64,000 bases of DNA from Palsa-504 sp963753195 (lineage in GTDB: Bacteria; Actinomycetota; Actinomycetes; Streptosporangiales; Streptosporangiaceae), in contig CAVWBH010000001.1 of the NCBI GenBank assembly GCA_963753195.1, positions 1,550,001 to 1,614,000 on the forward strand. The letters are read 5' to 3'. A model generated the notes under the pieces. That model worked only from the letters and a program-made list of their open reading frames with translations. It searched no databases and was not told the DNA's origin. This document shows, one piece after another, positions 49,123-56,296 of the stretch. The position numbers and the translations under genes are program-made. Numbering within the stretch: position 1 is the first letter of the stretch; every line of letters begins with the position of its first letter.

Positions 49123-49379
49123 GCCTGCCTGGCCCGGCCGGCCCCGGTCCTGGGCGGCTCGACGGGCGGCGGCGGCTCGGAGGGACCCGGAGGGTCGATC
49201 GGCCCTGGCGGCCCTGGGGGGTCGAATGGGCCCGGCGGGGCGGGCGGTCCTGGGGGGTCGAACGGGCCCGGCGGCTCGGGGCGCGCGGGGGGCTCGAACG
49301 GGCCAGGCGGCACCGCTGTCCGCCGCTGCGGCCAGGCGCGGACCGGGTCCAGCTGCGGGATATGCGAGCTCTCGCTCAT
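49110..49379 (-). CDS. Small proline/glycine-rich protein
   Basis: An 89-residue frame opens at ATG 49379 with GGGAGG seven bases upstream. The first 22 residues (MSESSHIPQLDPVRAWPQRR) look protein-like; the rest is an array of PPGPFDPPGPP-type units encoded by repeats of GGCCCGGCGG. The protein would be disordered and secreted only if by an unusual route, since no signal peptide is seen. I do not recognise a family. The 350 bases upstream (49380-49729) hold no convincing gene. Confidence 0.5.
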   Translation of the reverse strand: MSESSHIPQLDPVRAWPQRRTAVPPGPFEPPARPEPPGPFDPPGPPAPPGPFDPPGPPGPIDPPGPSEPPPPVEPPRTGAGRARQAQAS

Positions 49380-49729
49380 CTGTCAGCCTCCCTCATTCGC
49401 GTGATCGACTTCCCCGGAAGACCGGAACTATCCGCGGACGGTGCACGCCGAACGGGCCTGGTATCAGCCCAGGGCCTGGACAGGCGCCGCGGCAGGCTGG
49501 GGTTTGCCCGTAGGTTCTGGCGGCGCCGTGAGCGCAGGCGGGCCGGGGCGGCGATCGGGGCCTGGGATAGCCGTGTGGCGCCCGGGACGGACGCCCGGAC
49601 GCGGCATCCCGGGCTTAGCGGGCCTGGAATCATCATCACGGCAGACGTCTGGGGCAGGTGAGAGTGCTGAGGTCAGCGCGCTGATGGCGTGGGCGGGACC
49701 GGGCCGGGTGAACGCAGGGCGATGCGGAA

Positions 49730-50896
49730 CTAGCCCATGTCAGCGGAGGGTCGTGCGCCCGGGGCGGTCCACACTGAGATATGGGAGGGCTCGACGGCGG
49801 TGTTGACCGCGGTCAGCAGATCGGACCGGACCGCGTCCAGGTCGACGGAGCCGCGGAGCCGGGCGGCGAAGGCGGCGACGACCTGGTCGGCGTCGTAGCG
49901 GACCCGGTTGAACCGGCGGTCCACCGCCCGTTGCACGCGCCGGCGCAGCGGGGTGAACAGCGCCGCCGCGGCGAGCGTGGCCGCGGCGACCGCGACCGGG
50001 GAGGTGACCGACAGCACCTCCGTGGCCAGCAGGACCAGCCCCGCGTACAGCCCGACCAGCAGTCCGGTGACGATCGCGTAGCTCAGGGTGCGGCTGATCA
50101 GCCGGTCGATGTCGTACAGCCGGTACTTCAGGATCGCGACGCCCACGGCCGCCGGGATCAGGGGGAACACGACCTCGAACTCAGGCAGCGGGTCGCTGGT
50201 CAGGCTGCTGGTGACAAATACGACCACCGCGGCGACGGCGGACGCGGACAGGAACCACTTCAGCTGGAGCCGCTGTTCGGTGCCCGACCGCCGGAAGCGG
50301 ACGATCATCGAGATCACCCCGGCCACCAGGACCAGGAGCCCGGCCTCCTGGGAGAGGTTGTAGGCCGTCACGAGCGGCGCGACGATGGTCACCGGGTCCC
50401 TGAGGTTAGGGAAGTCGGCGCTGAATTCGACGCTGGACAGTGCCGCGCACAGCGCCGCGCCGAAACCGCCGATGACCGCCACCCACACCACTGGCCGCCA
50501 CCGCCGTGACGGCGGCCGGCCATCGGGGAACAGCAGCGGAGTCAGCCAGAACAAAGAGCCGACGGCGCCCAGGACCACACTGAAGATCCAGCCCGCCCAC
50601 GCTGCCCCAGGCAGCTCAGCGGTCGGGGCCGGCCCGGCGTAGGCGGCCGCCAGCACGGTGACCGCACTGGTCGCCGCCGCAGCCAGGAACAGCCAGCCGA
50701 GGCGGTTCCCGGTCCGCGCGGCCACCAGAGCGCCCACCACGGAGAAGGCCAGCGAGACGGGGATGAACGCGAATTTCTCGTTCCAGGTCTGCATGCGGAG
50801 AATCCCGATGAGCACGCTCGAGACCAGCAGCACGACGGTGAGGCCGAGCAGCGCCCACGCCAGCCGGGCCCGCCGCACGGGCTGCTGCTGCGGCAT
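49730..50896 (-). CDS. Polytopic membrane protein related to sensor regions of histidine kinases
   Basis: The 388-residue protein starts at ATG 50896, five bases after AGGGAG. It has about nine membrane helices to residue 310, then a soluble end. The segment ILKYRLYDIDRLISRTLSYAIVTGLLVGLYAGLVLL followed by LFTPLRRRVQRAVDRRFNRVRYDADQVVAAFAARLRGSVDL is the same as that found in actinobacterial kinases between sensor helices and catalytic core. The kinase core itself is absent; the frame ends after SHISVWTAPG. It could be a truncated sensor or a membrane partner. Divergent from the GntR operon. Confidence 0.85.
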   Translation of the reverse strand: MPQQQPVRRARLAWALLGLTVVLLVSSVLIGILRMQTWNEKFAFIPVSLAFSVVGALVAARTGNRLGWLFLAAAATSAVTVLAAAYAGPAPTAELPGAAWAGWIFSVVLGAVGSLFWLTPLLFPDGRPPSRRWRPVVWVAVIGGFGAALCAALSSVEFSADFPNLRDPVTIVAPLVTAYNLSQEAGLLVLVAGVISMIVRFRRSGTEQRLQLKWFLSASAVAAVVVFVTSSLTSDPLPEFEVVFPLIPAAVGVAILKYRLYDIDRLISRTLSYAIVTGLLVGLYAGLVLLATEVLSVTSPVAVAAATLAAAALFTPLRRRVQRAVDRRFNRVRYDADQVVAAFAARLRGSVDLDAVRSDLLTAVNTAVEPSHISVWTAPGARPSADMG

Positions 50897-51014
50897 CGGC
50901 ACTCCCTTTTCCGTACTCATCACCTGCCCGTCCAGCCTACGAGACCAGCGATACGGGACCGTTACGGCGGGAGAAGCGACGGGCGGGGCATGACGGCGCG
51001 GGCCCGCCGCGGCG

Positions 51015-51056
51015 TTGACAGGGGCCGCCGCAGCCATCTAGTGTCTTAGTTAACTA
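51015..51056 (+). promoter_or_regulatory. Sigma70 promoter and YtrA-type operator of the GntR/ABC operon
   Basis: TTGACA (51015-51020) and TAGTGT (51039-51044) are 18 bases apart. The palindrome TAGTTAACTA (51047-51056) overlaps the expected transcription start, and AT-rich flanks extend it. This matches the operator style of YtrA-subfamily GntR regulators, so the operon is likely autoregulated. Confidence 0.75.
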
Positions 51057-51075
51057 GCACTTTGATGAGGTGTCG

Positions 51076-51468
51076 ATGATCAGCTTCCGGGTCGACAGCC
51101 GTTCGGTGGTCCCGCCGTACCTGCAGATCGTCCAGCAGGTGCGGCAGGCGCTGCGGATGGGCGTGCTCGACGTCGGCGACCAGCTGCCCACCGTGCGGGA
51201 GGTGGTCTCGGCGACGGCGATCAACCCCAATACGGTGCTGAAGGCCTATCGCGACCTGGAGCGCGAAGGCCTGGTCGAGGCCAGGGCGGGCCACGGGACG
51301 TTCATCAGGCGCCGGCCGCCCGGACCGCCGCCGGGCACGCATGCCCGGCTGGGCCGCAGCCTGGCCCGGTGGGTGCGCGAGGCCCGCGAGGCCGGGCTCG
51401 ACGACGAATCAATGGAAGCACTGCTGCGCGTCACGCTGCGGGCGGCCGACGAGGAGGAGATCGCATGA
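51076..51468 (+). CDS. GntR-family regulator, YtrA subfamily
   Basis: The 130-residue repressor starts at ATG 51076 behind TGAGG. Winged helix: PPYLQIVQQVRQALRMGVLDVGDQLPTVREVVSATAINPNTVLKAYRDLEREGLVEARAGHGTFI. The short C-terminal helical part without a large effector domain defines the YtrA subgroup. These repressors control ABC genes in the same operon and respond to cell-envelope agents. Overlaps the ATPase gene by ATGA. Confidence 0.94.
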   Translation: MISFRVDSRSVVPPYLQIVQQVRQALRMGVLDVGDQLPTVREVVSATAINPNTVLKAYRDLEREGLVEARAGHGTFIRRRPPGPPPGTHARLGRSLARWVREAREAGLDDESMEALLRVTLRAADEEEIA

Positions 51469-52361
51469 CTCCGGCCGTGACGACCACGGCGCTGACCAAG
51501 CGCTACGGCAAGGTCACCGCCCTGGCCGGCTGCTCCATCACCGTCCCTGAGGGCCGGATTTCGGCGCTGATCGGCCCGAACGGCGCGGGCAAGACCACGC
51601 TGCTGCGGATGCTCGCCGGCCTGGCCAGGCCGAGCGAGGGCCAGGTCACGGTGAACGGCAGCCTCCCGCGCCAGGATCCGGCCTTCCTGGCCGGGATCGG
51701 CTACCTGGCCCAGGAAATCCCGCTGTACCGGCGGCTGTCGGCCGAGGACCACATCCGGGCCGGCGCGCACCTGAACCCGCGCTGGGACGCCGGGTCAGTG
51801 CGGGAGCGGCTGACGGCGCTGAACATCCCGCTGGACCGGGCGACGGGCAAGCTGTCCGGCGGCCAGCGGGCCCAGGTCGCCCTGGCCCTGATCCTGGCCA
51901 AGCAGCCCAGGCTGCTGCTGCTCGACGAGCCGGTCGCGGCGCTCGACCCGCTGGCCCGCCGGAACTTCCTGCGCATCCTGACCGACGGGGTGGCGGCGGG
52001 CGGCCTGACCGTGCTGCTGTCCTCGCACCTGGTCGCGGACCTGGAGCGGGTCTGCGACCACCTGATCATGCTGGCCGCGTCCCGGGTCCAGCTGTGCGGC
52101 GACATCGATGACCTGCTGGCCGAGCACCAGGTCCTGACCGGCCCGCGCAAGGACACCACGGCGATCGAGCGCAGCCACCGGGTCATCCAGCTCACCCGCA
52201 CGCCGCGGCAGACCACCATGCTGGTCCGGCTGAACGGCCCGGTCACCGACCCGGCCTTCGAGGCCAGCGACGTGAGCCTGGAAGAGCTCGTGCTGGCCTA
52301 CATGGGCGAGGACGCCCCGCCCGCCCGCACGCACCTGAGCACGGTGGGAGACGACAAATGA
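51465..52361 (+). CDS. ABC transporter ATP-binding protein
   Basis: The 298-residue ATPase has Walker A GPNGAGKTT, Q-loop AQEIPLYRRLSAED, signature LSGGQRAQVALA, Walker B LLLLDEPVAALDP and switch His in SSHLVADLERV. The C-terminal 80 residues are the extension common in this group. ATG 51465 overlaps the regulator stop (ATGA), and GGAGGAG lies upstream. It forms an exporter with the following permease; substrate unknown but probably an envelope-active agent given the YtrA regulator. Confidence 0.95.
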   Translation: MTPAVTTTALTKRYGKVTALAGCSITVPEGRISALIGPNGAGKTTLLRMLAGLARPSEGQVTVNGSLPRQDPAFLAGIGYLAQEIPLYRRLSAEDHIRAGAHLNPRWDAGSVRERLTALNIPLDRATGKLSGGQRAQVALALILAKQPRLLLLDEPVAALDPLARRNFLRILTDGVAAGGLTVLLSSHLVADLERVCDHLIMLAASRVQLCGDIDDLLAEHQVLTGPRKDTTAIERSHRVIQLTRTPRQTTMLVRLNGPVTDPAFEASDVSLEELVLAYMGEDAPPARTHLSTVGDDK

Positions 52362-53341
52362 CCTGGCTCGTCTGGCGCCAGCACCGCGTCCAGTACTGCG
52401 TCGGCGCCGCGCTGCTGGCCGCGTTCGCCGTGCTCATCGTGATCACCGGTGCGCAGGTGGCGCACCAGTACCAGGCGGCGCAGGCGGCGTGCGCCGCGGG
52501 GCAGGGATGCCGGCACCTGGGCGGCCTGTTCCTCGGCAGCCACGCGGTGGGCTTCCTGATCATCTCGACGCTGGGCGCGCCCGCGCTGGTCGGGCTGTTC
52601 TGGGGCGCGCCGCTGGTGGCCGCCGAAGCCGAGGCGGGAACCACGCAGTTCGCCTGGATGCAGAGCGTCACCCGCAGGCGGTGGCTCGCGGTCAAGATCG
52701 GCTGGATGCTGCTGGCCGCGGCGGTCTGGGGCGGCGTGATCTCAGCCCTGGTGACCTGGTGGTCCAGCCCGGACAACGCCGAGCAGCTGGACGCGTTCAA
52801 CCCCGGGCGGTTTGACATCATGGGCCTGGTCCCGGTGGCCTACTCGGTGTTCGCGGTGGCGCTGGGCATCGCGGCGGGCGCGGTTACGCGCCGGGTCCTG
52901 CCGGCCATGGCCGTCACGCTGGCCGGGTTCATCGCGGTGCGGGCCGTGGTGGCACTATGGCTGCGGCCGCACTATATGAGTGCGGTCACCGTGTTCTTCA
53001 AGGCGACCAGTAGCTTCACGCCACCCGGCTCCTTCTGGCCGCTCTCGTCGGGCATCATCGGCCCGGACGGCCAGCCGGTCAATACGAACTTCTCGAACAC
53101 GGCCGTCATCGACGGCATCCCGGCTAGTTACCTGCCGGCCTCCTGCAACCCCCCAGCCCGCGGTCCCTTTACCCCGCCGCCGTCGTGCACCCGGGCGCTG
53201 GATCACTTCCGCGAGTTCCTCACCTACCAGCCCGCCGGCCGCTACTGGGCGTTCCAGGGCATCGAGACCGGCATCTTCCTCGTCCTGGCCGCGGGCCTCG
53301 TCGCGGTGACCGCGGCGGTACTGCTCCGCCGGGATGCCTGA
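52358..53341 (+). CDS. ABC transporter permease
   Basis: The 327-residue permease starts MTWLVWRQHRVQYCVGAALLAAFAVLIV and has about six membrane helices. A cytoplasmic segment AEAEAGTTQFAWMQSVTRRRWLAVKIGW follows the second helix. A long extracellular loop (about residues 205-285, FKATSSFTPPGSFWPLSSG through PPSCTRALDHF) carries four Cys that may pair. ATGA overlap with the ATPase gene. Homologues occur next to YtrA regulators in Streptomyces. Confidence 0.92.
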   Translation: MTWLVWRQHRVQYCVGAALLAAFAVLIVITGAQVAHQYQAAQAACAAGQGCRHLGGLFLGSHAVGFLIISTLGAPALVGLFWGAPLVAAEAEAGTTQFAWMQSVTRRRWLAVKIGWMLLAAAVWGGVISALVTWWSSPDNAEQLDAFNPGRFDIMGLVPVAYSVFAVALGIAAGAVTRRVLPAMAVTLAGFIAVRAVVALWLRPHYMSAVTVFFKATSSFTPPGSFWPLSSGIIGPDGQPVNTNFSNTAVIDGIPASYLPASCNPPARGPFTPPPSCTRALDHFREFLTYQPAGRYWAFQGIETGIFLVLAAGLVAVTAAVLLRRDA

Positions 53342-53383
53342 TAGGGCCCGGATCCGGCGTTAAGAGCTGTTTCATTCGTTGTA

Positions 53384-53413
53384 TTGAATCGTTTGCCTTT
53401 ATGGCGGTAGGTT
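53384..53413 (+). promoter_or_regulatory. Promoter of the fur-katG unit, leaderless
   Basis: TTGAAT (53384-53389) and TAGGTT (53408-53413) are 18 bases apart, and the ATG at 53421 coincides with the expected first transcribed base. The AT-rich stretch (TTTCATTCGTTGTATTGAATC) could also hold the Fur operator. Leaderless furA messages are known from mycobacteria and Streptomyces. Confidence 0.65.
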
Positions 53414-53420
53414 GGGCCGC

Positions 53421-53855
53421 ATGAGCGCGTCCCGGGCTACGGCCGCCGCCGAGGAGTTGCGCGGTGCGGGGCTGCGGGTCACGGCCGCCCGCGTCGCGCT
53501 GCTGGAGGCGGTCCGGGAAGGCGACCACCTGGGCGTCGAGGCGATCGCATCCGGGGTGCGCGAGCGCATCGGCCACATCTCCCTGCAGGCCGTGTACGAG
53601 GCCCTGCACGCGCTCACCGCGGCGGGGCTGCTGCGCCGCATCGAGCCGGCCGGCGGCCAGCCCCGGTTCGAGGGACGTATCGGGGACAACCACCACCATG
53701 TGGTCTGCCGGTCGTGCGGTGCCGTCGCGGACGTCGAGTGCGCGGTCGGCGAGGCGCCCTGCCTGACCGCTTCGGACGATCAGGGCTTCTCGATCGACGA
53801 GGCCGAGGTCACCTACTGGGGCCTGTGCCCCGACTGTTCCGCCCGCAGTTCCTGA
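53421..53855 (+). CDS. furA: Fur-family regulator, FurA/CatR type
   Basis: The 144-residue regulator has the winged helix RGAGLRVTAARVALLEAVREGDHLGVEAIASGVRERIGHISLQAVYEALHAL and the metal-binding second domain: NHHHVVCRSCGAVADVE and YWGLCPDCSARSS with two CxxC zinc pairs. It is the peroxide-sensing FurA/CatR that represses itself and katG. ATG 53421 is preferred because of the promoter spacing. katG follows after 34 bases. Confidence 0.94.
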   Translation: MSASRATAAAEELRGAGLRVTAARVALLEAVREGDHLGVEAIASGVRERIGHISLQAVYEALHALTAAGLLRRIEPAGGQPRFEGRIGDNHHHVVCRSCGAVADVECAVGEAPCLTASDDQGFSIDEAEVTYWGLCPDCSARSS

Positions 53856-53889
53856 GCACCAGTGATCCGCTTAGTCCGGAAGGATGGCC

Positions 53890-56127
53890 ATGTCCGAGAA
53901 CCACGATCCAGTCGTCACCGAAGAGCCGACCCCGGAGGCCGGGGCCACCGAGACCTGCCCGGTGGCGCACGGCCTGGTGCACCCGACCCAGGGTGACGCG
54001 AACCAGGACTGGTGGCCGAACCGCCTCAACCTGAAGATCCTGGCCAAGAACCCCGCCGTGGCCAACCCCCTAGGCGAGGACTTCAACTACGCCGAGGCGT
54101 TCAGCTCCCTCGACCTGGCCGCCGTGAAGCGCGACATCGCGGAGGTGCTGACCACCTCGCAGGACTGGTGGCCGGCCGACTTCGGCCACTACGGCCCGCT
54201 GATGATCCGGATGGCGTGGCACAGCGCGGGCACCTACCGGATCAGCGACGGCCGCGGCGGCGCCGGCGCCGGCCAGCAGCGCTTCGCGCCGCTGAACAGC
54301 TGGCCGGACAACGTCAGCCTGGACAAGGCCCGCCGGCTGCTGTGGCCGGTGAAGAAGAAGTACGGCCAGAAGATCTCGTGGGCCGACCTGATGGTCCTGA
54401 CCGGGAACGTCGCCCTGGAGTCGATGGGCTTCAAGACATTCGGCTTCGGCGGCGGCCGGGCCGACACCTGGGAGCCGGAGGAGGACGTCTACTGGGGCCC
54501 GGAAACCGAATGGCTCGGCGACGAGCGTTACACCGGCGACCGGGAGCTGGAGAACCCCCTCGGCGCGGTCCAGATGGGCCTGATCTACGTCAACCCGGAG
54601 GGCCCGAACGGCACCCCGGACCCGCTGGCCGCGGCCCGCGACATCCGGGAGACGTTCCGCCGGATGGCGATGAACGACGAGGAAACGGTCGCCCTGATCG
54701 CCGGCGGCCACACCTTCGGCAAGACCCACGGCGCCGGCCCGTCGGAGAATGTCGGCCCCGCTCCCGAAGCCGCCCCGATCGAGCTGCAGGGCCTGGGCTG
54801 GCCGAACAGCTACGGCACCGGCAAGGGCCGGGACGCGATCACCAGCGGTATCGAGGTGACCTGGACGCCCACGCCGGTCACCTGGGACAACAGCTTCCTG
54901 GAGACCCTGTTCGGCTACGAGTGGGAGCTGACCAAGAGTCCCGCCGGGGCGTACCAGTGGAAGCCGAAGGACGGCGCGGGCGAGGGAACCGTCCCCGACC
55001 CGCAGGACCCCGCACTGCGCCGGCCCCCGACCATGCTGACGACCGACCTGTCGCTGCGCCTCGATCCGGTCTACGAGCCGATCTCGCGCCGGTTCCTGGA
55101 GAACCCCGACCAGTTCGCGGACGCCTTCGCCCGGGCCTGGTTCAAGCTGACCCATCGCGACATGGGCCCGGTCGTGCGCTACCTCGGCCCGGAAGTCCCG
55201 TCCGAGACGCTGATCTGGCAGGACCCCGTGCCCCAGGTGTCGCACGAGCTCGTCGGCGCCGCAGAGATCGCCGAGCTCAAGCGCCGGGTGCTGGAGGCCG
55301 GCCTGCCGGTGTCCCAGCTCGTGTCGACCGCGTGGGCGTCGGCGTCGTCCTTCCGCGGCAGCGACAAGCGCGGCGGCGCCAACGGGGCACGCATCCGGCT
55401 GGAGCCGCAGAGCGGGTGGGAGGTCAACAACCCCGACCAGCTGGCTACGGTGCTGCGCACTCTGGAGGGCATCCGGCAGTCCTTCAACTCGGCTCAGCCC
55501 GGCGGCCAGCAGATCTCGCTGGCCGACCTGATCGTCCTGGCCGGGGCCGCGGCCGTGGAGAAGGCAGCCAAGGACGCCGGCTTCGACGTCGAGGTGCCGT
55601 TCGCCCCGGGCCGCGCCGACGCATCGCAGGACCAGACCGACGCGGAGTCGTTCGTCCCGCTCGAGCCGAAGGCGGACGGGTTCCGCAACTACCTCGGGAA
55701 GGGCACCCGGCTGCCGGCCGAGTACCTGCTGCTCGATAAGGCGAACCTGCTCACCTTGAGCGCGCCCGAGATGACGGTCCTGGTCGGGGGTCTGCGCGTC
55801 CTGGAGGCGAACTACGACGGGTCCAAGCATGGGGTCTTCACCGCCACCCCCGGGTTGCTGACCAACGACTTCTTCGTCAACCTGCTCGACATGGGCACCG
55901 AGTGGCAGCCGACCGCCCAGGACGCGACCACGTTCGAGGGCCGCGACCGGGTCACCGGTGAGGTCAAGTGGACCGGAACCCGCGCCGACCTGATCTTCGG
56001 CTCGAACTCCGAGCTGCGCGCGCTCGCGGAGGTGTACGCGAGCGATGACGCGAAGCGGAAGTTCGTGACCGACTTCGTGACCGCGTGGAACAAGGTGATG
56101 AACGCCGACCGGTTCGACCTCTCCTGA
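53890..56127 (+). CDS. katG: Catalase-peroxidase
   Basis: This bifunctional heme enzyme removes hydrogen peroxide and oxidises phenolic donors. The 745-residue protein shows the distal site RMAWHSAGTYRISDGRGG (Trp and His), the Tyr of the Met-Tyr-Trp adduct in MGLIYVNPEGPNG, the Met in FRRMAMNDEET, and the proximal His in ALIAGGHTFGKTHGAGP. The second, catalytically silent domain (SQLVSTAWASASSFRGSDKRGGANGARIRL onward) is complete. ATG 53890 is six bases after GGAAGG. Induction under oxidative stress through FurA is expected. Confidence 0.98.
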   Translation: MSENHDPVVTEEPTPEAGATETCPVAHGLVHPTQGDANQDWWPNRLNLKILAKNPAVANPLGEDFNYAEAFSSLDLAAVKRDIAEVLTTSQDWWPADFGHYGPLMIRMAWHSAGTYRISDGRGGAGAGQQRFAPLNSWPDNVSLDKARRLLWPVKKKYGQKISWADLMVLTGNVALESMGFKTFGFGGGRADTWEPEEDVYWGPETEWLGDERYTGDRELENPLGAVQMGLIYVNPEGPNGTPDPLAAARDIRETFRRMAMNDEETVALIAGGHTFGKTHGAGPSENVGPAPEAAPIELQGLGWPNSYGTGKGRDAITSGIEVTWTPTPVTWDNSFLETLFGYEWELTKSPAGAYQWKPKDGAGEGTVPDPQDPALRRPPTMLTTDLSLRLDPVYEPISRRFLENPDQFADAFARAWFKLTHRDMGPVVRYLGPEVPSETLIWQDPVPQVSHELVGAAEIAELKRRVLEAGLPVSQLVSTAWASASSFRGSDKRGGANGARIRLEPQSGWEVNNPDQLATVLRTLEGIRQSFNSAQPGGQQISLADLIVLAGAAAVEKAAKDAGFDVEVPFAPGRADASQDQTDAESFVPLEPKADGFRNYLGKGTRLPAEYLLLDKANLLTLSAPEMTVLVGGLRVLEANYDGSKHGVFTATPGLLTNDFFVNLLDMGTEWQPTAQDATTFEGRDRVTGEVKWTGTRADLIFGSNSELRALAEVYASDDAKRKFVTDFVTAWNKVMNADRFDLS

Positions 56128-56182
56128 CGGACAGGAAGGTGTCCGGCCCAGAACCGGCGGGGTGTGGCCCAGGCCCCGCCGG
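56128..56182 (+). terminator. Two consecutive hairpins after katG
   Basis: CGGACA-n6-TGTCCG (56128-56145) follows the stop directly; CCGGCGGGG-n11-CCCCGCCGG (56154-56182) comes next. Neither has a T run, as often in actinobacterial terminators. Confidence 0.6.
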
Positions 56183-56285
56183 GGGGCCGTTCGCCCGGAG
56201 ACTGATTGGTCAGCGCTCGCCGGGCTGCTATAACGGCATCAGTGTCCCCATTGATGCGGCCGAGCCTTAGTGGTTACCCGCCGCA

Positions 56286-56291
56286 TATAAT
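56286..56291 (+). promoter_or_regulatory. Candidate -10 TATAAT in an AT-rich leader
   Basis: The patch 56283-56320 is the most AT-rich in its neighbourhood and contains a consensus TATAAT, 42 bases before the ATG of the glycosidase gene. No good -35 is visible. Confidence 0.4.
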
Positions 56292-56296
56292 ATCTA

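Noticed and set aside
54070..55830. 586-codon minus-strand frame inside katG
   Set aside because: A shadow frame of a highly conserved gene in high-GC DNA.
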